DNA of 22,062 nt from a virus. Below the pieces are notes generated by a model that saw only the letters and a program-made list of their open reading frames with translations, searched no databases and was not told the DNA's origin. The stretch is from positions 1 to 22,062 of IMG/VR virus record IMGVR_UViG_3300006920_000292; one strand, 5' to 3'. Shown one piece after another: positions 8,860 to 16,560 of this stretch (position 1 is its first letter; the number at the start of each line of letters is the position of its first letter). The position numbers and the translations under genes were made by a program.

Positions 8860-9750
8860 ATGGCTCTATTTACAGGAACACAAGAAGGATATTATGAGGG
8901 CAGTAACCACGGCACCTACCAATATGTATCATTAGCGAATATGATAAATAATTTTATTATTTCTTATATTGGAGATGATAAAATGATTAATACTGCTAAA
9001 AGAACAGAAGTTGCTTATCATGCTCAAAGAGCTTTACAAGAACTTAGTTACGATACGTTCAGGTCACTAAAAGCCCAAGAAATAGAAATTCCGCCAACTT
9101 TATCAATGACAATGCCTCACGATTATGTGGGTTATGTTAAGCTATCTTGGGTAGATGATTATGGTATAGAACAACTTATTATACCTAACAGGATATCAAG
9201 CATACCTAAAGCTCCATTACAAGATGAAAATTATAACTATTTATATGATGTAAATGGTAATTTATTATATGCAAACAGATCAACAACAGAAACACGCTGG
9301 CATGCTGCAACATCTGAAGATATAAGTGGTAGAGATAGTAATACAAATTTTTTAGAAGAGGGTTATGGGTATAATGTTGATTATGGAAAACGTTATGGTT
9401 TAAATCCCGAAACAGCAACAAAAAATGGTGTTTTTTACGTAGACGAGCTTAAAGGAGAAATTTCTTTTAGTAGCGACTTAGTTGGTAAGACTGTAGTGTT
9501 AAAATACATTTCTGATGGTGTTGCAACTGAAGAAGAAATGAAAGTACATAAGTTTGCCGAAGAAGCAGTGTACAAATATATTGCATATGCAATTGGGTCT
9601 ATGAAAAATGATATGCCTGAATATAGAGTTAATAGATTGCGCAAAGAAAAGAAAGCTGCTATTAGAACAGCTAAATTAAGGTTAAGTAATTTAAAGCTAC
9701 AAGAATTATCACAAATTATGCGTGGTAAATCTAAACAAATTAAATACTAA
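8860..9750 (+). CDS. Tail tubular / adaptor-like protein (T7 gp11-type position)
   Basis: The 296-residue protein follows the first adaptor and precedes the giant nozzle-like protein, the same place as the gatekeeper/tail-tube A type protein of short-tailed phages. Residues ~20-75 are helical (ANMINNFIISYIGDDKMINT ... RALQELSYDTFRSLK). The next section is beta-rich with TMPHDYVGYVKLSWVDDYG, a common pattern in gp11/gp4-like adaptors. Tyr- and Asn-rich loops occupy residues ~110-190. The C-terminus is a basic helix (RKEKKAAIRTAKLRLSNLKL, then QELSQIMRGKSKQIKY) of the sort that inserts between portal or nozzle subunits. The start follows the upstream stop by 3 bases. The exact structural equivalence is inferred from order and domain layout. 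Confidence 0.62.
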   Translation: MALFTGTQEGYYEGSNHGTYQYVSLANMINNFIISYIGDDKMINTAKRTEVAYHAQRALQELSYDTFRSLKAQEIEIPPTLSMTMPHDYVGYVKLSWVDDYGIEQLIIPNRISSIPKAPLQDENYNYLYDVNGNLLYANRSTTETRWHAATSEDISGRDSNTNFLEEGYGYNVDYGKRYGLNPETATKNGVFYVDELKGEISFSSDLVGKTVVLKYISDGVATEEEMKVHKFAEEAVYKYIAYAIGSMKNDMPEYRVNRLRKEKKAAIRTAKLRLSNLKLQELSQIMRGKSKQIKY

Positions 9751-9756
9751 GCTATT

Positions 9757-12700
9757 ATGCCAGAAATTAAAAATGTATTTACTTCGGGTCGAATGAATAA
9801 AGACCTAGATGATAGAGTTTTAGCAGAAGGCGAATACAGAGATGCTTTAAATGTTCAAATATCCACTTCGGATGGAAAAGATGTAGGTACTGTTCAAAAC
9901 ATATCTGGTAATGAACAAATATCTTTGCTTGTTGATACAACAGCAAAATGCATTGGTAGTGTTAAAGATACTGAAAACAATAAAATATATTGGTTTGTTG
10001 CATCTGACACTAAAAGTTTGATACTGGAATTTGATGAAGCAACTAAATCTGTTGCTCCTGTTTTAGTAGATATTTATAGCATACTCAAGTTTAGCGCTAA
10101 TTATTTAATAACTGGTGTTAATGTATTTGATGGCTTGTTATTTTTTACTGATAACCAAACAGAGCCAAAAAAAATAAACATACAAAAATTTAAAGAAGGT
10201 TCAAGTAATTTCACTAATCATACGCAGGTGTATGGGCGTAACTTTCAAGAATCTGATATTACCGTAATAAAACAAAAACCAAACAATGCCCCTAGTGTTG
10301 CATTATCAAATAAAGTAGGTAGTGATAATGTTGACTCTGCTACTAATTTTAATTTTTCTAAAAACAGCGGGGCTGACCCTGTTAGCGTAGGAGAATCATA
10401 TACTATTAATTTATTAAATTCAAATAGAGAGTGGGCAATAGGCGATATACTAGTTTTTGAGTACGAGCAAAACGCTGACCAATTCAGCACAAACTGGGAA
10501 CCTATAAAAATAAAAGGTATAATAACCTCATATTCAAAAGGAGCTTCTGTAACTATTGAAATTGTAACTGCTACCAATAATTTTACAAATGAGGTAGCCC
10601 AATATAGTGTAATAAAAGAGCAGCCAAATCCTTTGTTTGAATTAAAATTTCCAAGATTTGCATATCGCTGGAAATACGAAGATGGTGAATATTCCGTGTT
10701 TTCTCCGTTTTCCGAAGTTGCTTTTTTACCTGGTGAATCAAAATATAATGCTAAAGACGGATATAATGAAGGTATGATAAATACTGTCCGTAAAATATTA
10801 CTATATGGCTTTGACACTCCTCCGGATAACGTAGAAGAAGTAGAAATACTTTATAAAGAATCAAGCAACAACAATGTATACACAGTAGAAGGTTTACCAA
10901 AAGATTCATTGAGTTCTTATGATATAACATCGGAGATAATATATAAAATTGTTGAAAACAATCAATTATTAAGATCTTCGGATAATGTTCCTAAAAAAGC
11001 TCGTGCTCAAGAGTTTACTTCAAACAGATTAATGTTTGGTAATTATACTCAGGGTTACGACATTAAAACCGATCCTAATTTAAATGTTAGAATACTATCT
11101 AAAACAGGAGTAGGAGCTTCTGTAAAAACCGATAGAACATATCAAATTGGTACTGTTTTTGAAGATGCATATGGTAGACAGTCTCCCGTTATTGCAAATC
11201 AAACTGGAGTTTTAAAATTAGATAGAGCTGCATCGGACAAAAAAAATAGTATAACTGTTAGCGGAACAACAGAACCACCTATTTGGGCATCAAGATATAA
11301 ATACTATATTAAAGAATCTTCAGCACCATATTACAATGTATTAGTAGATAAATACTACTTAAATAAAGAAGAACCAAACTCAATATGGTTTTCCTTGCCT
11401 TCTTCAGAAAGAAATAAAGTTACTGAAGACACTTACTTAATATTAAAGAAAAAACACGGTGCTGATATTGCTGTAGATGATACTACAACTAAATATAAAA
11501 TATTAGATATTGATAATGAAGCTCCTAACTTTTTAACAGATAAGTTTCAAAGCAAGGGACAAATTAATATGACTAATGTCACTACAGGGTTAGTTTCAAA
11601 TTCCAGTTTATTAGAAGCTGAAATACAAGCTAATGATGTTTTAGAAGCAACTTTAGCTGCTGGCTCTAAATTAAAATTTGTAAATGCTAGCGGTGAAAGT
11701 GATATATATACTGTTTCAAATGTTGTATTTACTGATACTGACGATGATGAAATTTCTAACACTATACAACTAACTGTTAATGAAGTATTTAACGAAAATG
11801 ATGTAAATACATTTGGATCATTAACAGATTATAATATTGTATTTGGTGAAATTGAAACAAAAATATCTCCTGAATTTAAAAATAGATTTTTTATAAAGCT
11901 TCGCATTGATTCTTTATTAAAACAAAATATTGTTAATGCTGTTTCAATTAAAACAAACAATACTAATGAATATAGGATTATTGATCAAGAAACAATAAAA
12001 GGTGATACGTATCAAAATATAAATCCTGACTGTAATGCTGGTTTATTAGGTACTGGAAGTGTAGACGAAAATAGTGGATATTATTGGCCAGGTCCAGGCG
12101 ATCCTTCTGTTACCCCTATGTCTAATGGTAGCGATAAAATATATATTAGAAGAACAGGTCAAGCTTGGAAAGATAAAAATAGTAAGTTTGATGATTTTTC
12201 TGAATTTTTAGACTCAGTTGGTTCTAAAATAAGATTTGAATCTGACCCTAACTCTGAAACCTACGAAATAATTTCTTCATTAAGAACAGATGGTAATAAT
12301 GGTTTTGGACGTACAAATAAACCTAAAGAAAGAATATGTAATTATTGGGTCCAATGGGAAATTCAACTTGATAAAAACATAGACTTTACACCTAATACAA
12401 CGGCATTAGATAAAAGAATATATATTCTTGATAATATAATTAATGAAGAAGAAAATCAATTATCTGTTAATTCACCAATTATATTTGAAACAGAGCCAGA
12501 AGAAGTAGCTGATCTTGATCTTTATTATGAAACTGAACAATCGTTTGAAATAGCTGATTGGTATAATCAAAAAGAATTAAAATGGTTTAATTGTTTTGCT
12601 TTTGGTAATGGGGTAGAATCTGATCGTATTAGAGATGACTTTAACGGCACTTTAATGGGAAAACAAGTAAGAGTATCATCTGTAATTGCAGAGCAGTTTA

Positions 12701-13749
12701 AAGAGGAAGAAAAGAAAAATACTATAATATTTTCAGGTATATATAATAGTATAAATGGCGTTAATCAAACTAATCAATTTAATCAAGCAGAAGCAATAAC
12801 TAAAGATTTAAATCCTGAGTACGGATCAATACAAAAGTTACACGCTAGAGATGGGGAGCTTATTGCATTAACAGAAGATAAAGTATTAAGAATACAGTCA
12901 AATAAAGATTTATTGTATAATGCTGATGGTTCTAGCTCACTAATATCATCTAATAGAGTTTTAGGAAATTCTATACCAGCAGCGGGTAATTTTGGAATAT
13001 CTAAAAATCCTGAGTCCTTTGCTACATATGGTAATTCATTTTACTTTTCTGACAGTGCAAGAAATTCTTTTTTAAGATGGGGAGGAGACGGTTTAACAGT
13101 TATTTCAGCATATGGATTAACTGATTACTTTAAAGACTTATTATCTACAAACACAGGAGCTGTAATTGGTAATTTTGATGAAGATTTAAACACATATAAT
13201 GTTACTGTAGGTGATCAAACTGTAGGATTTTCAGAATCTCAACGTGGCTGGACATCAAGATATAGTTTTATACCGGAGCATGGAGTAAGTTTAAATGCTA
13301 ATTATTATACATTTAAAAATGGTAATATTTGGCTGCATAATGTAGAGGATAGAAATAAAAATAATTTTTATAATACACAATACAAATCTTCTATAAAATT
13401 TTTATTTAACCAAAGCCCATCAGCTGTTAAAAAATACAAAACATTATCGTACGAAGGCGATGAAGGATGGGTTGCATCAAGTATAAAAACTAATTTACAG
13501 GATGGTTCTATAGACAGTTTTACAGATAAAGAAGGGAAATTCTTTAATTATATAAAAGGAAATAAAACAATATTAGATATTCCATTGCAAACAAGCAATT
13601 GGGATAGTAAACAATTTTCAAGTCAAGGTATTGGTAATGTAGCAACATTAGGTGGGGATTTAGAAATCACTGTTGCTGTTATGGATGCTTATATAGTGAA
13701 AACTATAGTAGAATGGGTTGGAGATACATATGAGTGCGTACAAACATAA
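9757..13749 (+). CDS. Giant tail hub / nozzle-like structural protein
   Basis: The product has 1330 residues and is almost entirely beta-type (Thr, Asn, Ser, Val, short Gly turns), without signal peptide or membrane segment. The N-terminus (FTSGRMNKDLDDRVLAEGEY, then RDALNVQIS) is a signature I associate with the tail stabilisation/nozzle protein of short-tailed phages, where a beta-propeller platform forms the distal tube (T7 gp12- or P22 gp10-like role). Repeated blade-like patterns (NKIYWFVAS, GLLFFTDNQTEPKKI, EDKVLRIQSNKDLLY, GNSFYFSDSARNSFLRWGGD) fit a propeller. It lies between adaptor and fibre genes, so it probably anchors the fibres. The last residues (EWVGDTYECVQT) resemble an internal stretch of the second fibre protein (KWLGDTFECC), hinting at a modular C-terminus. 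The nozzle role is inferred from pattern and position. Confidence 0.68.
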   Translation: MPEIKNVFTSGRMNKDLDDRVLAEGEYRDALNVQISTSDGKDVGTVQNISGNEQISLLVDTTAKCIGSVKDTENNKIYWFVASDTKSLILEFDEATKSVAPVLVDIYSILKFSANYLITGVNVFDGLLFFTDNQTEPKKINIQKFKEGSSNFTNHTQVYGRNFQESDITVIKQKPNNAPSVALSNKVGSDNVDSATNFNFSKNSGADPVSVGESYTINLLNSNREWAIGDILVFEYEQNADQFSTNWEPIKIKGIITSYSKGASVTIEIVTATNNFTNEVAQYSVIKEQPNPLFELKFPRFAYRWKYEDGEYSVFSPFSEVAFLPGESKYNAKDGYNEGMINTVRKILLYGFDTPPDNVEEVEILYKESSNNNVYTVEGLPKDSLSSYDITSEIIYKIVENNQLLRSSDNVPKKARAQEFTSNRLMFGNYTQGYDIKTDPNLNVRILSKTGVGASVKTDRTYQIGTVFEDAYGRQSPVIANQTGVLKLDRAASDKKNSITVSGTTEPPIWASRYKYYIKESSAPYYNVLVDKYYLNKEEPNSIWFSLPSSERNKVTEDTYLILKKKHGADIAVDDTTTKYKILDIDNEAPNFLTDKFQSKGQINMTNVTTGLVSNSSLLEAEIQANDVLEATLAAGSKLKFVNASGESDIYTVSNVVFTDTDDDEISNTIQLTVNEVFNENDVNTFGSLTDYNIVFGEIETKISPEFKNRFFIKLRIDSLLKQNIVNAVSIKTNNTNEYRIIDQETIKGDTYQNINPDCNAGLLGTGSVDENSGYYWPGPGDPSVTPMSNGSDKIYIRRTGQAWKDKNSKFDDFSEFLDSVGSKIRFESDPNSETYEIISSLRTDGNNGFGRTNKPKERICNYWVQWEIQLDKNIDFTPNTTALDKRIYILDNIINEEENQLSVNSPIIFETEPEEVADLDLYYETEQSFEIADWYNQKELKWFNCFAFGNGVESDRIRDDFNGTLMGKQVRVSSVIAEQFKEEEKKNTIIFSGIYNSINGVNQTNQFNQAEAITKDLNPEYGSIQKLHARDGELIALTEDKVLRIQSNKDLLYNADGSSSLISSNRVLGNSIPAAGNFGISKNPESFATYGNSFYFSDSARNSFLRWGGDGLTVISAYGLTDYFKDLLSTNTGAVIGNFDEDLNTYNVTVGDQTVGFSESQRGWTSRYSFIPEHGVSLNANYYTFKNGNIWLHNVEDRNKNNFYNTQYKSSIKFLFNQSPSAVKKYKTLSYEGDEGWVASSIKTNLQDGSIDSFTDKEGKFFNYIKGNKTILDIPLQTSNWDSKQFSSQGIGNVATLGGDLEITVAVMDAYIVKTIVEWVGDTYECVQT

Positions 13750-13758
13750 TTAACAAAA

Positions 13759-14961
13759 ATGGCAAATTCAGGTTACAAAAATTATCTTACATTAAAAAAA
13801 TATGTAAATGGTGTTGCAACAACAGAAACTAAAGCGAACACAATAGGTGCTGCAGATTACATAGCTCCTGTCTTAGACATAGTTAGTTGCCCACAAGCTT
13901 CTAACACGTGTCCAGAGGTTGCTTCTGCGTTATCGGATATTTCTGTTACTGTTGGTGCTTCAAATCAAACCATATCATTAACTTCTGTATTTAGTGATGC
14001 TGATTCAGACCCTTTAACTTATACAGCAACATCTACAAACTCAGGAGCGATTGGTGTTAGTATATCTGGAAGTAACTTAATTATTTCCTATTTAAGTGGG
14101 ACTGCAGCTTCATCTTCTATTTCTGTAACAGCCTCAGACGGAACGTGTTCAGCAACAGATACATTTAATGTAACTTTAAATGAAGAGGCGGCAACCCCCC
14201 CAACTTGGAATTGTGTGAATAATTCTTGTGTACAAGTAAATGATGGAACTGGAACTTACAATACATTATCAGCCTGTCAAGCAGCTTGTGCTACAACTAC
14301 AGCAGCTCCGTGTCCTCCATTAATAACAATACAGTCCGCAAGTTTTAATATTGTACAATCTTCTCAATCTTACACTACAATGGGAGGATACTGCGCTAAA
14401 GACAATGTGTCCGCTACAGGATCAAAATGGTATATAGACACAAGCTCTTCTACCCCTGATATTTATTCTTATGAATTTACTATTTCAGGACCATATATTC
14501 AGTGCCCTACTGGTACTAGTTCTCCTTTAGGTACAAATGTACAAAGTTGGGATTACGGTACAGGTACAATAACCCCTCAAGCTTTGGGACGATTATGGGA
14601 TACAGGAATAGAATGGACCAACGCTGGTCATACTTATGATGTTATTTTAGAAACATCTAGTTTTGATGTAGAAATGACAAGAGTACACTTAGCACCTAGA
14701 TGCGGTGCAACAACTACATCTACTACAACAACAACACTAGCGCCGGCTTATACAGCTTTAGTTAGATGTGATAATAATACGGATACTTGGTATACTACTC
14801 AACAAATAAGTTCCGGGGGGACATTTTATAGTGCAACTGGGGTTTGTTATATTAGTGAAGGAACTACATATGATATTACTGGAAAATCATATTTAGATGG
14901 TAATGCTTATCCACCAATCGGTGGTCCTTGTGATTGTGATTGTTATAACCTAAACTGCTAA
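13759..14961 (+). CDS. Modular fibre-like protein 1: Ig/cadherin-like domain, Cys module, Thr-rich linker
   Basis: The 400-residue protein starts 9 bases after the nozzle-like gene. Residues ~1-45 form an N-terminal attachment region. Residues ~55-140 are an Ig/cadherin-like domain with SVFSDADSDPLTYTATSTNS and a closing ASDGTCSATDTFNVTL. A short Cys module follows (Cys152, Cys157, Cys173, Cys177; WNC...GTYNTLSACQAAC), then a short TTTAAPCPP joint. Residues ~190-314 form a beta domain of unknown type. A second Thr-rich linker (residues 318-330) leads to a C-terminal ~70-residue domain ending in the Cys-rich CDCDCYNLNC. This design suits a surface-exposed tail or head fibre carrying receptor-binding tips. 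No signal peptide is present, consistent with intracellular assembly. A head-decoration fibre is the alternative. Confidence 0.66.
   Translation: MANSGYKNYLTLKKYVNGVATTETKANTIGAADYIAPVLDIVSCPQASNTCPEVASALSDISVTVGASNQTISLTSVFSDADSDPLTYTATSTNSGAIGVSISGSNLIISYLSGTAASSSISVTASDGTCSATDTFNVTLNEEAATPPTWNCVNNSCVQVNDGTGTYNTLSACQAACATTTAAPCPPLITIQSASFNIVQSSQSYTTMGGYCAKDNVSATGSKWYIDTSSSTPDIYSYEFTISGPYIQCPTGTSSPLGTNVQSWDYGTGTITPQALGRLWDTGIEWTNAGHTYDVILETSSFDVEMTRVHLAPRCGATTTSTTTTTLAPAYTALVRCDNNTDTWYTTQQISSGGTFYSATGVCYISEGTTYDITGKSYLDGNAYPPIGGPCDCDCYNLNC
14712..14748 (+). repeat. 37-bp direct repeat, copy 1 (Thr-rich linker of fibre 1)
   Basis: This copy matches 15282-15318 at 36 of 37 positions; the one difference is C at 14741 against T at 15311. 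It encodes the linker Thr-Thr-Ser-Thr(5)-Leu-Ala-Pro-Ala; in the other copy the first Ala is Val. The two copies are 570 bp apart, in different genes, in the same orientation and the same reading frame. Such near-identity, including synonymous positions, suggests recent duplication or ongoing recombination. Confidence 0.85.
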
Positions 14962-14970
14962 TAAAATAAT

Positions 14971-16545
14971 ATGTCTTTAGTAAATTTTAATTCATCGGTT
15001 TGCAACTATACAACAGAGGTTGTTTCAATCTCTGCAAGCCCCGGTTCTCCATCAACTAATTCATATCAGTATATTGATTTAGAAATGGTGCCAGATTCTG
15101 GGTATTATTTAGATGCTGCTAATTTTACATATGTATCAAATGAGTATATTGATTACGTTGTTTTTATGGCGGATGGTAATAATTTAAAAGCTAGAGCGTA
15201 TTTAAAAACTTTTACTTGGCCTACTGAAAGAACAAATCTGGAAGTTCCTGTTTCTGGTTGTGCAACAAAAATATTGCCAATAACTACATCTACTACAACA
15301 ACAACACTAGTGCCGGCTACAACCACTACAGCTCACCCTTGCCCATATGTTTCGGGATATTTTATTAATAAAAGCATAATAGAACTAAGAGGGGAAAAAA
15401 GAACGTTTAAAGTTTATGGTTTGCAAGGTGCTACATTTTCTTATAGCGTAGTAGATAGCAGTAATAGTGCTACATTAATTTCTGGAACAAAAACAATTGG
15501 TTTTGCAGGTTCAGTTGACATTGTTTTTGATATTACGCTATCTACTATAGTAAGGGTGTTTGATGTTACATTAACCACAACAGAAGCATGCACCCTACAG
15601 TTACAAACACAACCATCTACATTTAAACTTTACCAAGGTGTTGATGAAAAATGGTTAGGAGATACTTTCGAATGCTGTCCAGAAGCAGGAACATTACTTA
15701 GTACTAATTGCGTTGGGGAAGATCAATACGGTACATACACTGACGGGCAATGCGGAACTGTAAATAGTTTAATAGAAAATTCGACTGAGTGCTGTCCAGC
15801 AGCGGGAACATTATTAAGCACTAATTGCGTTGGTGTAGATCAATATGGAACATATACTGATGGACAATGCGGAACTACAAACAGTTTAATAGAATCAAAT
15901 TCGGCTGCTTGTGGGTATGTACCTCCTACAACAACAACAACAACTGCAGGGCCAACAACTACCACAACCGCTGCCCCTTGCACTAGTTGCGCTGGAGGAA
16001 TAAATCCAATATCTGACTTCTCAGCCGCTGTTGGTGGAACATCAGGAACTATATCAATTACAGGAACAAACATATCTCCATATGCGGTAAGTTCATTGAA
16101 TCCTAGCTTAGTTACTGCTAGCTTGAGCGGAAGTACATTGACTTGGACAACAAATAGTAGCAACAATTGTGGTGTAGCTCATATAAGAGTGCTTGCTAGC
16201 AATACTTCCGGAGGGAATTGTTGTGTTGAAATAGAGAACTTTTATATTACGGTAACCGGCTGTACAGGACCAACAACTACATCAACAACCACAACTACGA
16301 CAACTACGACGACAACTACAACAACTACTACGGCAGCTCCGACAACAACTGCAGCACCAGTTTACTATAAATTTATATCTTGTACTGGCGGACCAACTGT
16401 ATACCAAACGTTCGGTTCTGCTCCAACAGTAAATGGTAGATATACAAATGGAGTTGAATATTATACTCACGACGGTTATTCAACAACTTTACCTGGGCCT
16501 GTAGTAAATAATTTATCTGGACCAATTGGAATAGGATGTCCATAA
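14971..16545 (+). CDS. Modular fibre-like protein 2: Cys-rich repeats, Ig-like domain, three Thr-rich linkers
   Basis: The 524-residue protein is a string of modules. An N-terminal beta domain (~1-100) is followed by a Thr-rich linker (~105-120) and a beta domain (~123-225). Two tandem 39-residue Cys-rich repeats come next (234-272 and 273-311). The following linker has Thr runs at 320-325 and 329-333. An Ig-like domain (~340-430) precedes a long poly-Thr linker (435-460) and a C-terminal ~60-residue tip (464-524). The linkers resemble mucin-like, possibly O-glycosylated stalks. The first linker shares a 37-bp near-identical DNA repeat with fibre gene 1. It follows fibre 1 by 9 bases and precedes a glycosyltransferase-like gene by 15. 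A receptor-binding or adhesion fibre is most likely; the host receptor cannot be read from the sequence. Confidence 0.66.
   Translation: MSLVNFNSSVCNYTTEVVSISASPGSPSTNSYQYIDLEMVPDSGYYLDAANFTYVSNEYIDYVVFMADGNNLKARAYLKTFTWPTERTNLEVPVSGCATKILPITTSTTTTTLVPATTTTAHPCPYVSGYFINKSIIELRGEKRTFKVYGLQGATFSYSVVDSSNSATLISGTKTIGFAGSVDIVFDITLSTIVRVFDVTLTTTEACTLQLQTQPSTFKLYQGVDEKWLGDTFECCPEAGTLLSTNCVGEDQYGTYTDGQCGTVNSLIENSTECCPAAGTLLSTNCVGVDQYGTYTDGQCGTTNSLIESNSAACGYVPPTTTTTTAGPTTTTTAAPCTSCAGGINPISDFSAAVGGTSGTISITGTNISPYAVSSLNPSLVTASLSGSTLTWTTNSSNNCGVAHIRVLASNTSGGNCCVEIENFYITVTGCTGPTTTSTTTTTTTTTTTTTTTTAAPTTTAAPVYYKFISCTGGPTVYQTFGSAPTVNGRYTNGVEYYTHDGYSTTLPGPVVNNLSGPIGIGCP
15282..15318 (+). repeat. 37-bp direct repeat, copy 2 (first Thr-rich linker of fibre 2)
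   Basis: This is the second copy of the repeat at 14712-14748, with a single mismatch. Sequence similarity stops sharply on the 3' side, where each linker joins a different domain; on the 5' side the preceding codons also differ. It therefore looks like a joint between swappable modules. Confidence 0.85.
15670..15903 (+). repeat. Two tandem 117-bp (39-residue) Cys-rich coding repeats
   Basis: Unit 1 covers 15670-15786 and unit 2 covers 15787-15903. Both encode the pattern ECCP[EA]AGTLLSTNCVG.DQ, then YGTYTDGQCGT..SLIE, with four Cys each. The protein is nearly identical between units, but many third positions differ (for example ACATTACTTAGTACT against ACATTATTAAGCACT). The duplication is therefore not recent and the protein sequence has been conserved. 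I associate similar repeats with structural proteins of marine phages, from memory only. Confidence 0.85.
15928..15969 (+). repeat. Thr-rich linker codons (residues 320-333 of fibre 2)
   Basis: Six Thr codons, then Ala-Gly-Pro, then five Thr codons, leading into Ala-Ala-Pro-Cys. Codons are mainly ACA in the first run and mixed in the second. It separates the Cys-rich repeats from the Ig-like domain. Confidence 0.75.
16273..16359 (+). repeat. Long poly-threonine linker codons (residues 435-463 of fibre 2)
   Basis: The tract reads Thr(3)-Ser-Thr(16)-Ala-Ala-Pro-Thr(3)-Ala-Ala-Pro. The 16-Thr run mixes ACA, ACC, ACG and ACT, with partial 9-bp units of the form ACAACTACG. It joins the Ig-like domain to the C-terminal tip and is likely an extended stalk. 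Its antisense strand opens a spurious Cys-rich frame. Confidence 0.8.
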
Positions 16546-16560
16546 TTAAAATTAAATTAA

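Noticed and set aside
10245-10817. 190-residue minus-strand frame within the nozzle-like gene
   Set aside because: It is an antisense shadow with an implausible Phe/Tyr/Ser-rich composition, and the sense frame is continuous and convincing.
15840-16166. Minus-strand Val-rich open frame resembling a membrane protein
   Set aside because: It is antisense to the Thr-rich linker and Ig-like domain; the Val runs mirror Thr codons.
16273-16359. CRISPR-like or VNTR array
   Set aside because: The short ACAACTACG-type units are irregular, have no spacers, and are in-frame Thr codons of a fibre gene.
16282-16470. Minus-strand Cys/Ser/Arg-rich open frame, a possible small Cys-rich peptide
   Set aside because: It is the antisense of the poly-Thr codons of fibre 2; the composition is a by-product of the ACN repeats and no independent start signal is seen.
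13759-16545. Diversity-generating retroelement target in the fibre genes
   Set aside because: No reverse transcriptase, template repeat or adenine-biased variable repeat pair is visible. The 37-bp repeat differs at one C/T position only.
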